NCBI RefSeq assembly: GCF_028826155.1 | Contig: NZ_JAQGPN010000001.1 | Span: forward strand, 4,752,669-4,816,668 | Source: Mesorhizobium shangrilense | GTDB lineage: Bacteria; Pseudomonadota; Alphaproteobacteria; Rhizobiales; Rhizobiaceae | Direction of reading: 5' to 3' | DNA: 64,000 nt | Part shown: in pieces, positions 1 to 8,999 of the stretch | Layout of the letters: every line of letters begins with the position of its first letter | Numbering within the stretch: position 1 is the stretch's first letter | The notes under the pieces: model-generated | What the model was told of the DNA's origin: nothing | Databases searched by the model: none | Seen by the model: only the letters and a program-made list of their open reading frames with translations | Program-made: the position numbers and the translations under genes

Positions 1-643
1 CCGAACCGAGGCGCGCGCGCGCAAGCTTTTGGAAGGCGCGGGCGCGATGCGAAAGGGCTTCCGCCTGGCCCGGCTTCCACCCGTGCTTTTCCTCGGCGCT
101 CATTTCGCCAAAAGTGCGGACGTGGCCGAGCGGCAGGAAGACCGGGTCGTACCCAAAGCCTTTTTCGCCGCGCGGCGGCCAGACGAGGTGGCCCTCCGCA
201 GCGCCACGGAAATACTCGGCCTCTCCGTCGGGCCAGGCCAGGCAGATGACGGCGACGAAGCGGCCGGCGCGCTGCCCGGGCTCGGTCGCGCCCTTCTCCT
301 GAAGCAGTTTTTCCGTCTTCTCCATCGCCATCATGAAATCGCGCGTGCCGTCCGGCTTTTCAGCCCAGTTGGCCGTGTAAACGCCGGGTTGGCCATCAAG
401 GGCGTCGACGACGAGGCCGGAATCGTCCGACATGGCCGGAAGGCCGGTGGCCTGAGCGGCGGCGAACGCCTTGATGTAGGCATTCTGCTCGAAGGTGGTG
501 CCTGTCTCCTCGGGCTCGGGCAGGCCGAACTCCTTCGCCGATTTCGTTTCGATGCCGAAGGGCGCCAGCAGATCGGCGAATTCGCGCAGCTTGCCTGAGT
601 TGTGGCTCGCAACGACCAGGGTTTGCCCGTTCAGATCACGCAT
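1..643 (-). CDS. rdgB: RdgB/HAM1 non-canonical purine NTP pyrophosphatase (3' end cut by window)
   Basis: Hydrolyses dITP, XTP and related non-canonical purine nucleoside triphosphates to monophosphates, keeping them out of DNA and RNA in the cytoplasm. The frame opens with ATG at 643 and stays open to the window edge, giving about 214 residues; the family is usually 195-220, so only a few C-terminal residues are missing. Visible signatures are the N-terminal SHNSGK nucleotide-binding loop (about residues 13-18), the DDSGL motif (about 73-77), a GFGYDPVF segment and the C-terminal SHRARA motif. Its ATG directly abuts the TGA of the upstream glyoxalase-like gene, and rph lies further upstream, so the three probably share a transcript. 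The pairing of rph with rdgB is common in alphaproteobacteria. Confidence 0.95.
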   Translation of the reverse strand, partial: MRDLNGQTLVVASHNSGKLREFADLLAPFGIETKSAKEFGLPEPEETGTTFEQNAYIKAFAAAQATGLPAMSDDSGLVVDALDGQPGVYTANWAEKPDGTRDFMMAMEKTEKLLQEKGATEPGQRAGRFVAVICLAWPDGEAEYFRGAAEGHLVWPPRGEKGFGYDPVFLPLGHVRTFGEMSAEEKHGWKPGQAEALSHRARAFQKLARARLGS

Positions 644-1054
644 TCAAAGACCCCAGATACGCGGTTCGGCGAACTCGATCGAATTGCCGGATGGATCGCG
701 GAAATAGATTGAACGGCCGCCGTTCGGCCACTCGAAATCGGCTTCAATCGCGATGTTGAGTGATTCCAGCCGCGACTTCCAGCGGCCGATCTCGTCGGCC
801 GTGGCCGAGAAGCAGAGATGGCCTTGCCCGGCAGTTCCATGCGGCGGCACCGGCAGCTTGGCGTCCGGCGGCGGTGGGTTCCTGGTCGCCTCGGCGTTGA
901 AGAGAAGCAGGACGCCCTGCCCGCAGCGGAAGAATGCGTGACGGCCCGGAACCGCCGAAATTCGGCTGAGATCAAGCACGTCTGCGTAAAACGCCTCTGC
1001 CGCGACAAGGTCGGTGACGTAGAGGGCGGTTTCAAGGACGGCGGAAGGGGTCAT
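644..1054 (-). CDS. VOC (glyoxalase/bleomycin resistance/dioxygenase) family protein
   Basis: A 136-residue protein of the vicinal oxygen chelate fold. It starts with MTPSAVLETALYVTDL, the usual first beta strand of a VOC module, and ends with the typical IYFRDPSGNSIEFAEP segment, where the Glu is a common metal ligand. The frame extends upstream to 1231, but that part is low-complexity and Arg-rich and overlaps rph, so the ATG at 1054 is preferred. Substrate is unknown: family members include lyases, dioxygenases and antibiotic-binding proteins. It sits between rph and rdgB and its stop codon touches the rdgB start, suggesting translational coupling. The family call is sure; the activity is not. 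Confidence 0.85.
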   Translation of the reverse strand: MTPSAVLETALYVTDLVAAEAFYADVLDLSRISAVPGRHAFFRCGQGVLLLFNAEATRNPPPPDAKLPVPPHGTAGQGHLCFSATADEIGRWKSRLESLNIAIEADFEWPNGGRSIYFRDPSGNSIEFAEPRIWGL

Positions 1055-1175
1055 GAGCGGACCTTGGCGCTTTCGGCGCGACTGCGATGCTCGCCCCCTC
1101 TTCCCACCAGCGGAAAGCCGGCGGCCGCGAGGCGGCCGAACGGGAGGGAGCAAGACCACATCGCAAGGTACTCCC

Positions 1176-1892
1176 TTAGCCGACCGCCATCTGCTGGAGG
1201 CTGACCAGCCGCCGGATGCCGTTTCTGGCAAGGGACATCAGCTCGCCGAACTGCTCCTCGGTGAACGGCTCGCCTTCCGCCGTTCCTTGGACTTCCACGA
1301 TGCCGCCCTTGCCGGTCATGACGAAATTGGCGTCCGTGCCAGCCGAGGAATCCTCCAGATAGTCGAGGTCGATCACCGGCCGGCCGTTGTGGATGCCGCA
1401 GGAAATGGCGGCCACGTGGTCCTTCAGGACTTTCGAAACCGCGATCATCTGACGCGCCTCCATCCAGCGCAGGCAGTCGTGAAGCGCCACCCAGCCGCCG
1501 GTGATGGCCGCGGTGCGCGTGCCGCCGTCGGCCTGGATGACATCGCAGTCGACCGTGATCTGCCGCTCGCCCAGCGCCTGGAGGTCCACCACGGCGCGCA
1601 GGCTGCGGCCGATCAGGCGCTGGATCTCGAGCGTACGGCCGCCCTGCTTGCCCGCCGAGGCCTCGCGCCGCATCCGATCGCCCGTCGCGCGGGGCAGCAT
1701 GCCGTATTCGGCCGTGACCCAGCCCCGCCCGGAATTGCGCATCCAGTTCGGCACCTTTTCTTCGAGGCTCGCGGTGCAGAGCACGTGCGTGTCGCCGAAC
1801 TTGACGAGGCATGAGCCTTCGGCGTGCTTGGACACGTTGCGTTCGAAGGAAATTGCCCGCATCTCGTCGGGCTGGCGTTTGGAGGGGCGCAT
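1176..1892 (-). CDS. rph: Ribonuclease PH
   Basis: Phosphorolytic 3'-5' exoribonuclease that trims the 3' ends of tRNA precursors in the cytoplasm, using phosphate and releasing nucleoside diphosphates. The 238-residue product matches the family length. It begins [12 protein letters not shown], contains the [14 protein letters not shown] segment near residues 57-71, a [20 protein letters not shown] segment that carries phosphate-binding Arg residues, and ends with the expected [15 protein letters not shown] helix. It is divergent from hrcA, with a 160-bp spacer that should hold both promoters. Confidence 0.96.
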   Translation of the reverse strand: MRPSKRQPDEMRAISFERNVSKHAEGSCLVKFGDTHVLCTASLEEKVPNWMRNSGRGWVTAEYGMLPRATGDRMRREASAGKQGGRTLEIQRLIGRSLRAVVDLQALGERQITVDCDVIQADGGTRTAAITGGWVALHDCLRWMEARQMIAVSKVLKDHVAAISCGIHNGRPVIDLDYLEDSSAGTDANFVMTGKGGIVEVQGTAEGEPFTEEQFGELMSLARNGIRRLVSLQQMAVG

Positions 1893-2000
1893 TCGGCTCT
1901 CTGCTGTCGCTGGTCGGGATTCGTGGCCGGCTTTTACCGGCAGGGCGAGCCCTACGCAAAGGAAAAGCCATCTGTCGCCACAAGACGGCCGGGCGTGATG

Positions 2001-2028
2001 TTGAGTTCGGCGCGGCGCGGTCTATATC
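2001..2028 (+). promoter_or_regulatory. Candidate hrcA promoter
   Basis: A TTGAGT hexamer at 2001-2006 and TATATC at 2023-2028 are separated by 16 bp, a good match to a housekeeping sigma promoter, and lie about 27 bp before the hrcA ATG. I looked for a CIRCE operator (TTAGCACTC-N9-GAGTGCTAA) here and did not see one. Assignment rests on sequence pattern only. Confidence 0.45.
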
Positions 2029-2054
2029 TTGACGCCTGAAGGTTCCTTGCTGCG

Positions 2055-3125
2055 ATGACCAAGCCGATCACCGATCCGACCCTGCAGACGCTCGACCTGC
2101 GCTCGCGAGACATATTCCGCCGCATCGTCGATTCGTATCTGCGCGATGGCGAACCGGTCGGCTCGCGCAACCTGTCGCGGCTGCTGCCGTCCACGCTGTC
2201 GCCGGCCACCGTGCGCAACGTGATGAGCGATCTCGAACATCTCGGGCTCGTCTACGCACCCCATATTTCGGCGGGGCGACTGCCGACCCAGAAGGGGCTG
2301 CGCTTCTTTGTCGACGCCTTCATGGAGCTTGGCGACCTGACCGAGGAGGAGCGGCGCGCCATCGAGGCTCAGATGAAGGCGTCGGGCAGCGGCGCCTCGG
2401 TAGAGCACATGCTGACCGAGGCCAGCCAGATGCTTTCCGGGCTGTCGCGCGGCGCCGGGGTGGTGCTGACCGCCAAGAACGAGATGCCGCTCAAGCATAT
2501 CGAGTTCATCCAGCTGGAGCCCTCCCGGGCGCTGGCCGTGCTGGTGTCGCAGAGCGGCGACGTGGAGAACCGTGTGGTCGAGCTTTCGCCCGGCGTGACC
2601 ACGTCCCAGTTGCACGAAGCGTCGAATTTCCTCAACGCCCACATCCGGGGGCGAACGCTGGCCGAGGCGCGGACGGAGATCGAGCGCCTGAAGGACGAGA
2701 CGCGGCAAGCGCTCGACACGCTGTCGCAGGCCCTGGTCGAGAAAGGGCTGGCGATCTGGGCGGGCGCGGAAAGCGGCCTGCCGGCGCGGCTGATCGTGCG
2801 CGGGCGCGCGAACCTGCTCGAGAACGTGACCGCGCAAGCCGATCTGGAACTGCTCAAGCATCTGTTCGACGATCTGGAGACGAAAGACGGTTTGATCCAG
2901 CTTCTCGACCTTGCCGAAAGCGGCTCGGGCGTGCGCATCTTCATCGGCTCTGAGAACAAGCTGTTCTCGCTGTCCGGCTCGTCGCTGGTGGTCGCGCCCT
3001 ATCGCGACAAGGATGCCCGCGTCGTGGGCGCGCTCGGCGTCATCGGGCCGACCCGGCTCAACTATGCCCGCATCGTGCCGATGGTAGACTATACCGCGCA
3101 ACTGATCAGCCGGATGCTGCGTTAG
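2055..3125 (+). CDS. hrcA: Heat-inducible transcription repressor HrcA
   Basis: Repressor that binds CIRCE operators upstream of groESL-type operons and depends on GroEL for activity. The 356-residue protein has an N-terminal winged helix (about residues 15-100) including [24 protein letters not shown] and [14 protein letters not shown], followed by the HRTAGRLPT-like segment [18 protein letters not shown]. The C-terminal GAF-like part contains IFIGSENKL and ends [21 protein letters not shown], all typical of the family. It lies immediately upstream of grpE in the same direction, the classical heat-shock arrangement. No CIRCE was seen in front of it, so autoregulation is not supported by this sequence. 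Confidence 0.96.
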   Translation: MTKPITDPTLQTLDLRSRDIFRRIVDSYLRDGEPVGSRNLSRLLPSTLSPATVRNVMSDLEHLGLVYAPHISAGRLPTQKGLRFFVDAFMELGDLTEEERRAIEAQMKASGSGASVEHMLTEASQMLSGLSRGAGVVLTAKNEMPLKHIEFIQLEPSRALAVLVSQSGDVENRVVELSPGVTTSQLHEASNFLNAHIRGRTLAEARTEIERLKDETRQALDTLSQALVEKGLAIWAGAESGLPARLIVRGRANLLENVTAQADLELLKHLFDDLETKDGLIQLLDLAESGSGVRIFIGSENKLFSLSGSSLVVAPYRDKDARVVGALGVIGPTRLNYARIVPMVDYTAQLISRMLR

Positions 3126-3256
3126 CTGCATTCAGGCGTCCACATCGCTCTGCCCGGCGCGTGACGTCTGGCAAAGCCGCCTCGAGCCTTGATTTTTGGA
3201 CTCCGAAGCTCGATATCGGGCGCAACTTCGTGGCCCCCAAGACCAACGGAAATCCA

Positions 3257-3883
3257 ATGAACGACATCCCCAAGGAAAACGGCTCGGTTGAAGACATGCT
3301 GGATACGTCGGAGACCGTGAACGTCGAAGCGCCGGATGAAGGCGATTTCGAGGTGCTGACGCGCCTGATGAAGGAAAACGAGGAGCTCAAGGACCGCGTG
3401 CTTCGCTCCGCCGCGGAAATGGAGAATCTTCGCCGCCGCACGGCGCGTGACGTCCAGGACGCCCGCGCCTACGCCATCGCCAATTTCGCGCGCGACATGC
3501 TGTCGGTGTCGGACAATCTGCGCCGCGCCATCGAGGCCGTGCCCGCCGAGGCAAACGATGCGGGCCTGACAGCGCTCGTAGAGGGCGTAGAGGTCACCGA
3601 ACGTGCCATGCTGGCCGCGCTCGAGCGCCACGGCGTTAAGAAGCTTGCGCCGGAAGGCGAGAAGTTCGACCCGAACTTCCACCAGGCCATGTTCGAGATC
3701 CCCAACCCGGGGGTTCCGACGGGCACCGTGCTGCAGGTCGTCCAGCCCGGCTATTCGATCGGCGAGCGCGTGCTGCGGCCGGCCATGGTCGGCGTGTCGA
3801 GCGGCGGCCCCAAGCATGCGCCAGCCAACGACGCCAAGCCCGAGCCGGGACCGGTGAACGAGCAGGCGGAAAAGGACGCGTAA
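3257..3883 (+). CDS. grpE: GrpE nucleotide exchange factor
   Basis: Cochaperone that drives ADP release from DnaK. The 208-residue protein has an acidic N-terminal tail, a long coiled-coil helix ([25 protein letters not shown], about residues 35-60) and the beta domain with the family signature running from [12 protein letters not shown] through [23 protein letters not shown]. The open frame extends to 3161, but the 32 extra residues do not resemble GrpE, so ATG at 3257 is chosen. It follows hrcA by 131 bp. No dnaK is present in the window. Confidence 0.95.
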   Translation: MNDIPKENGSVEDMLDTSETVNVEAPDEGDFEVLTRLMKENEELKDRVLRSAAEMENLRRRTARDVQDARAYAIANFARDMLSVSDNLRRAIEAVPAEANDAGLTALVEGVEVTERAMLAALERHGVKKLAPEGEKFDPNFHQAMFEIPNPGVPTGTVLQVVQPGYSIGERVLRPAMVGVSSGGPKHAPANDAKPEPGPVNEQAEKDA

Positions 3884-3894
3884 TAAGGGAAGAA

Positions 3895-3988
3895 GGGAGT
3901 AGGGCAACAAGGTTTCCGAGTGCCTTGGCCCGGCGTCGGATTGCAGGCGGGCTGGTAGGGTATATTGTTTCTCCCTACTCCCCTACTC
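3895..3988. repeat. Inverted GGGAGTAGGG / CCCTACTCCC repeat
   Basis: GGGAGTAGGG at 3895-3904 is matched by its reverse complement CCCTACTCCC at 3973-3982, and a second CCCTACTC copy follows at 3981-3988. The arms flank about 70 bp between grpE and the next gene. The same AGTAGGG/CCCTACT core forms a second inverted pair at 7218-7250. It may belong to an intergenic repeat family; no protein is encoded here. Confidence 0.5.
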
Positions 3989-4006
3989 TTTCAGTCCCCT
4001 AGACCC

Positions 4007-4639
4007 ATGCTCCTCATCCAGATCCTCGACTATGCCGGCGTGGCGGTGTTCGCCGCCACCGGCGCGCTTGCCGCGTCGCGCAAGCAGCTCGACATCATCG
4101 GCTTCCTGTTCCTGGCCAGCGCCACGGCGACCGGCGGCGGCACGGTCCGCGATCTGATCCTCGGCGTCCCGGTCTTCTGGATCGGCAATACCGACTACAT
4201 ATGGATCTGCCTGGCCGTCACGCTGATGGTCTACTTCTCCGCGCACCGCGTCGAGTCGCGCTACAAGCTGCTGCTCTGGCTCGACGCCGTGGGCCTCGCC
4301 GCCTTCTCGGTGATGGGAGCGCAGAAGGGGCTGACGATCACGGGCTCGGCGCCGGTCGCCATGATCACCGGCATGCTGACCGCCGCTTTCGGAGGCGTGC
4401 TGCGCGATCTTCTGGCCAGCGAACCCTCCGTCCTCCTCAGTCGCGAGATCTACGTCACCGCCGCATTGGCCGGCGCTGCGACCTACACCATCATCGAGAT
4501 CGCCGGCGCGCCGATGAACCTCTCCGCGGTGGCGGGGTTCATCGTTGCCTTTGCGGTGCGCGGCGGGGCGCTGAAGTTCCACTGGCGCCTTCCAGTCTAC
4601 AAGAGCCGACCAGGCCGGCCGCCCAAGGACATCCCTTAA
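4007..4639 (+). CDS. TRIC-type cation channel family protein (UPF0126/YicG-like)
   Basis: A 210-residue inner-membrane protein with about seven hydrophobic segments and the internal duplication typical of prokaryotic trimeric intracellular cation channels. Each half has a glycine-rich loop followed by an Arg-Asp pair: GGGTVRDLILGVPVFWI in the first and GGVLRDLLASEPSVLL in the second. It begins MLLIQILDYAGVAVFAATGALAASRK, a standard family start. A TTG at 3965 is in frame but adds residues from a repeat region, so the ATG at 4007 is used. Prokaryotic homologues conduct K+ in vitro, but physiological roles are unclear. It converges on the diguanylate cyclase gene. Confidence 0.88.
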   Translation: MLLIQILDYAGVAVFAATGALAASRKQLDIIGFLFLASATATGGGTVRDLILGVPVFWIGNTDYIWICLAVTLMVYFSAHRVESRYKLLLWLDAVGLAAFSVMGAQKGLTITGSAPVAMITGMLTAAFGGVLRDLLASEPSVLLSREIYVTAALAGAATYTIIEIAGAPMNLSAVAGFIVAFAVRGGALKFHWRLPVYKSRPGRPPKDIP

Positions 4640-4671
4640 AGGACCGGCTTGTCCGCCGCCTGCCCGTAGGC

Positions 4672-5433
4672 TCAGGCGGCCACCTTGGCATCGGTGTCGA
4701 GGATGGCGCGGTTGCGGCCGCTCTTCTTGGCGGCGTAGAGCTGCTTGTCGGCGGCGCGCATCAAGTCGCTCAGCGTCGCGTTGGCCGACAGCCCGGTGCC
4801 GCCGATACTGACCGTCAGCGGCAGCTCGCCGGCTTGGCCCGGCGAGAACTGGATGTCCTCGACCTGCCTCCTGATGCGCTCGGCGACCTGCGTGGCCTCC
4901 CGCGCGCTGGCGCCGAGAAGCAGGACGGCGAATTCCTCTCCGCCGATGCGGCCGATCAGGTCCCCTGCGCGGACGCCCCGTTCGATCGCGGCCGAGATTT
5001 CGAGCAGCGCATCGTCGCCGACCAGATGGCCGAAACGATCGTTGACCGACTTGAAGTGATCGGCGTCGATCAGCAGCAACGCGCCGGCCGTCGCGTGCCG
5101 GCGGCATGCCTCGACCTCCTGGAAGAATGTCTCGCGATTGAGAAAGCCCGTCATCGGATCCCGACGCGACTTTTCCATCAGCTTGGCGTGGGTGTCCGCC
5201 AGTTCCTGGTGCGTCGCCGCAAGGGCTGCGAGGGCGACCTTCAGCCGGTCGCTCTGCCAGAACGTGTATGCGCTTACCGGAAATGCCACGAAGATCGGGC
5301 AAAGGATGCACATCAACCAGGCCGTTCCGTCGACTACGCCGCCAAAGGCGGGGACGATGGATATCGCGACGAGGAGGGAAGCGGCGATGGAGAGGAGGGT
5401 CGCCAGCGTAGCTTTGAAGAGGATGCGTATCAT
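4672..5433 (-). CDS. Membrane-anchored diguanylate cyclase (GGDEF domain)
   Basis: Makes cyclic di-GMP from two GTP. From the ATG at 5433 the protein is 253 residues: two N-terminal transmembrane helices (about 8-30 and 38-58), a short coiled segment, and a GGDEF domain starting at SRRDPMTGFLNRETF. The active-site motif reads GGEEF (about residues 164-168), a catalytically competent form, and an RAGD I-site (155-158) lies five residues before it, as expected for product inhibition. Upstream in-frame starts at 5469 and 5529 are possible. No sensory domain beyond the membrane helices is visible. It is convergent with the TRIC-type gene and divergent from the HAD gene. Confidence 0.92.
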   Translation of the reverse strand: MIRILFKATLATLLSIAASLLVAISIVPAFGGVVDGTAWLMCILCPIFVAFPVSAYTFWQSDRLKVALAALAATHQELADTHAKLMEKSRRDPMTGFLNRETFFQEVEACRRHATAGALLLIDADHFKSVNDRFGHLVGDDALLEISAAIERGVRAGDLIGRIGGEEFAVLLLGASAREATQVAERIRRQVEDIQFSPGQAGELPLTVSIGGTGLSANATLSDLMRAADKQLYAAKKSGRNRAILDTDAKVAA

Positions 5434-5583
5434 GTCTGCCGCACCCAATGCGCCGCCGGATCGAAACATACCGTTTCGCCGTTCCGTAAAACTCGAACTA
5501 TGAGAGGGGAAGCCGCCGCCGAGAGGCATTTCGCCGCGCCCCGGCAGTTCCGGTCCGGCGCTTCCTGGGTTAGTAGGTCAGAC

Positions 5584-6285
5584 ATGACAAGCACACCGGA
5601 CGCCGCGCGCTTCGCGCACATCACCTCCTGGGTCTTCGACCTGGACAACACGCTGTATCCTCACCACACGAACCTGTTCTCACAGATCGACGTGAGGATG
5701 ACCGCCTATGTGTCGGAACTGCTCAAGCTGCCGCGCGACGAGGCGCGCAAGCTGCAGAAGGAGCTCTATCTTGAGCACGGGACCACGCTTGCCGGGCTGA
5801 TGGCGCGATACGGCATCAATTCGGACGATTTTCTCCAGCGCGTCCACGACATCGACTATTCGTGGCTGTCGCCCGACCCGGCCCTGGGCGCCGCCATCAA
5901 GGCCCTGCCGGGGCGAAAGTTCATCCTGACGAACGGCAGCCGCACGCACGCGGAGCGGACCGCACGCCAGCTCGGCATCTTCGAGCAGTTCGACGACATA
6001 TTCGACATCGTCGCCGCCGGCCTGACGCCGAAGCCGGCGCGGGAGACCTACGACAAGTTCCTCGCCCTCCACGAGGTGGCGGGCCCCAACGCCGCAATGT
6101 TCGAGGATCTGGCGCGCAACCTCATCGCGCCCAAGGCGCTCGGCATGACCACCGTGCTGGTGGTGCCGCGCAACTTCGAGCCGACCTTCTCCGAGATCTG
6201 GGAGCGCGACGCAGCGCAGGAGGACGAGGTCGACTATGTCACGGACGACCTGACGGCGTTCCTGCGGACGATTGTGCCGGAGTGA
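5584..6285 (+). CDS. HAD-family pyrimidine 5'-nucleotidase
   Basis: A 233-residue soluble HAD-superfamily hydrolase. Motif I is WVFDLDNTLYPHHTN near residues 16-30, with the nucleophile Asp19 and acid/base Asp21; motif II is the LTNGS segment; motif III Lys lies in LTPKPARETYDKF; motif IV is FEDLARNL. The DLDNTLYP variant and the overall layout match the yeast SDT1-type pyrimidine 5'-nucleotidase subfamily, which is widespread in Rhizobiales. The same frame is open back to 4201, but that stretch is the antisense shadow of the diguanylate cyclase; ATG at 5584 fits the family start. Substrate specificity is inferred from the family. Confidence 0.88.
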   Translation: MTSTPDAARFAHITSWVFDLDNTLYPHHTNLFSQIDVRMTAYVSELLKLPRDEARKLQKELYLEHGTTLAGLMARYGINSDDFLQRVHDIDYSWLSPDPALGAAIKALPGRKFILTNGSRTHAERTARQLGIFEQFDDIFDIVAAGLTPKPARETYDKFLALHEVAGPNAAMFEDLARNLIAPKALGMTTVLVVPRNFEPTFSEIWERDAAQEDEVDYVTDDLTAFLRTIVPE

Positions 6286-6303
6286 CGCGAGGGCGACCCG
6301 CCC

Positions 6304-7143
6304 TCAGATCCCGTAAAACTCCCGGATGATATTCCAGGCCTCGTCGGCGGTCTCGGCGTAGTCGATGATCTCCTGGTCGCCCGGCGATATGGTGCCTTGT
6401 TCGGCCAGATAGTCGAGGTCGAACGCGCGTTCCCAGAACTTCCTGCCGAAGAGGATCACCGGCACGCGCTCCATGCGGCCGGTCTGGATGAGCGTCAGCG
6501 TCTCGAAGAATTCGTCCAGCGTGCCGAAGCCGCCCGGGAAAACCACGATCGCCTTGGCCCGCATGACGAAATGCATCTTGCGGATGGCGAAGTAATGGAA
6601 GTTGAAGCACAGCTCCGGCGTCACGTAGGGGTTCGGGGCCTGCTCGTGCGGCAGCACGATGTTGAGGCCGATCGAGGGTGCGCCGACGTCGTGCGCACCG
6701 CGGTTGCCGGCCTCCATGACGCCTGGCCCGCCGCCGGTGACGACGACGAATTCACGGTAGTAGGAACCAGCCGACTGCTGCGAACAAAGGCGGGCGAACT
6801 TCCGGGCCTCGTCGTAGTATTTGCTGTTCTGCTCGAGATTGCGCTTCTGCGTCTCGTTCTTCGCCGCCCAGGCGGGTCCGCCGGGCTCCGGCAGACGCGC
6901 GCCGCCGAACATGACGACGGTGGAGCGGATACCCCTCTCGGCCAGGATCATCTCCGGCTTGAGGTGTTCGAGCTGGAGACGCACGGCCCGGGTCTCGCGG
7001 CGCGTCATGAAGTCTTCGTCGTTCCATGCGAGGCGGTAGGTCGGCGCGCGCGTCTGCGGCGTGTCCGGCACGCTCTTGGCGCGTTCGAGGTCTTCGTCCG
7101 AATGCGGCAGCGGTGTCCAGCCGGCATTCTCCATCGGTTTCAT
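6304..7143 (-). CDS. LOG family protein (TIGR00730 Rossmann fold)
   Basis: A 279-residue protein of the LOG / lysine-decarboxylase-like family. Members act as cytokinin riboside 5'-monophosphate phosphoribohydrolases or general nucleotide phosphoribohydrolases. Key motifs are VVTGGGPGVMEAGNRGA and the PGGFGTLDEFFE active-site signature, with the Arg and Glu expected for catalysis. It has a longer N-terminus than the short LOG proteins, which is usual for the alphaproteobacterial subgroup. ATG at 7143 is preferred over the extension to 7212, which is not conserved-looking and runs into the divergent dapD promoter region. In vivo substrate is uncertain. Confidence 0.88.
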   Translation of the reverse strand: MKPMENAGWTPLPHSDEDLERAKSVPDTPQTRAPTYRLAWNDEDFMTRRETRAVRLQLEHLKPEMILAERGIRSTVVMFGGARLPEPGGPAWAAKNETQKRNLEQNSKYYDEARKFARLCSQQSAGSYYREFVVVTGGGPGVMEAGNRGAHDVGAPSIGLNIVLPHEQAPNPYVTPELCFNFHYFAIRKMHFVMRAKAIVVFPGGFGTLDEFFETLTLIQTGRMERVPVILFGRKFWERAFDLDYLAEQGTISPGDQEIIDYAETADEAWNIIREFYGI

Positions 7144-7217
7144 AGCTTTATTCCCGTTCAGTCGTGTCGCACCGTACGATCCCGGCGGCGCGATTGACCC
7201 CTCTCCGTGCATGACAT

Positions 7218-7250
7218 AGTAGGGTCCGCGCAGTTTCGAACCACCCTACT
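7218..7250. repeat. AGTAGGG / CCCTACT inverted repeat upstream of dapD
   Basis: AGTAGGG at 7218-7224 and CCCTACT at 7244-7250 form a perfect 7-bp inverted repeat around a 19-nt centre, 40 bp before the dapD ATG and between divergent genes. The heptamer is the same as in the repeat at 3895-3988. It could be an operator or a member of an intergenic repeat family; nothing else supports either reading. Confidence 0.4.
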
Positions 7251-7289
7251 CGTCCGCGTCTTAACGCCACCTTTAACGGAGTATTTGCC

Positions 7290-8144
<855 letters not shown>

Positions 8145-8174
8145 TCTTTTTAATGCGCCGACGCACCTTCCACG

Positions 8175-8200
8175 CGGCGCGGGTTAACGCGCCGTTCTTT
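8175..8200 (+). terminator. Hairpin with TTCTTT tail after dapD
   Basis: CGGCGCG at 8175-8181 pairs perfectly with CGCGCCG at 8188-8194 around a 6-nt loop and is followed by TTCTTT, an intrinsic-terminator form. An upstream GCGCCG at 8155-8160 can pair with 8175-8180 instead, so two mutually exclusive hairpins are possible. It separates dapD from the first DUF805 gene. Confidence 0.5.
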
Positions 8201-8213
8201 CCTGGAGGGTGAG

Positions 8214-8576
8214 ATGGACTGGAAGTGGCTCCTTACAAGCTTTGACGGACGCATAAACCGCGCAAAGTTCTGGGCTGGCATCGGCGCACTTTTTGTGGCC
8301 GGGCTGGTCGCCACGATCATCGACATGCTGGTCGGCTCGGAGATGGATTTCGGCGAGGCCGGGAAACTGGGGGTCGTGAGCCTGATCGTTTCGCTGGCGT
8401 CGATCTATCTCGGACTTGCCCTCTACGCGAAGCGCTGGCACGATCGCGACAAATCCGGATGGTGGTCGTTGATCGTGTTGATCCCGGTCATCGGCGCGCT
8501 CTGGATCTTGATCGAGCTCGGCATCCTCGAGGGCACGCGCGGCTCCAATCGATACGGATCCGATCCTCTTGCCTAG
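8214..8576 (+). CDS. DUF805 family membrane protein (first of pair)
   Basis: A 120-residue inner-membrane protein. It opens MDWKWLLTSFDGRINRAKFW, the family signature in which an F-x-GR-x-x-R-x-x-FW segment precedes the first helix. About three transmembrane helices follow, with KRWHDRDKSGWWSL between the second and third and the closing SNRYGSDP; all are standard DUF805 marks. A GGAGGG Shine-Dalgarno lies just before the ATG. The family is widespread and functionally undefined. A second DUF805 gene overlaps its stop codon by eight bases, so the two are very likely translated together. Confidence 0.85.
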   Translation: MDWKWLLTSFDGRINRAKFWAGIGALFVAGLVATIIDMLVGSEMDFGEAGKLGVVSLIVSLASIYLGLALYAKRWHDRDKSGWWSLIVLIPVIGALWILIELGILEGTRGSNRYGSDPLA

Positions 8577-8991
8577 CACAAGCACATTCATCTGGCTTTT
8601 CTTCAAACCTTCGGGCCGCGTGGGACGCGCAGTCTATTTCCTCGCCAGCATGCTTATCGGCGTCATCCAGATGTTTCCGATCTACAAAGCCATCCGCGAG
8701 CTTATCCGCCTCGGTCCGGAGACTTTCGCCAATCGCAGCATCGAAGAGCTCTTTCAGCTGAGTCCCGAGTTCGAATATTGGTGGTCCATCGCCGGATTCC
8801 TGACTTTCGTAATGCTCTGGCCAAGCATCGCGCTGACCGTGAAGCGCCTTCATGACATCGGCCGATCAGCACTCTTTACAGTCGTGCTGTTCATACCGAT
8901 CGCGCAACTGGTCGCATTCATCCTGTTCTGCGCGGTGCCGGGCAATCCTGGCCCGAACAAATACGGGGTGCGGGCTGACGTGCCGCAGTGA
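8569..8991 (+). CDS. DUF805 family membrane protein (second of pair)
   Basis: A 140-residue membrane protein that starts at a TTG overlapping the end of the previous DUF805 gene. This start keeps the family N-terminus (LFFKPSGRVGRAVYFLA); the next ATG, at 8650, would remove it. Three hydrophobic segments, the VKRLHDIGRSALF linker and the closing PGPNKYGV motif match DUF805. It carries an extra soluble stretch between helices one and two (RELIRLGPETFANRSIEELF). The overlap and the non-ATG start suggest translation depends on the first gene, which may set the ratio of a hetero-oligomer. Function unknown. Confidence 0.78.
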   Translation: MPSTSTFIWLFFKPSGRVGRAVYFLASMLIGVIQMFPIYKAIRELIRLGPETFANRSIEELFQLSPEFEYWWSIAGFLTFVMLWPSIALTVKRLHDIGRSALFTVVLFIPIAQLVAFILFCAVPGNPGPNKYGVRADVPQ

Positions 8992-8999
8992 GGAGCTGA

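Noticed and set aside
1893..2054. Possible CIRCE operator before hrcA
   Set aside because: No TTAGCACTC-N9-GAGTGCTAA or close variant was seen, only an ordinary promoter-like pair.
4201..5583. A very long plus-strand open frame running into the HAD gene
   Set aside because: It is antisense to the diguanylate cyclase, Arg/Gly/Asp-rich without family resemblance; the HAD protein starts at 5584.
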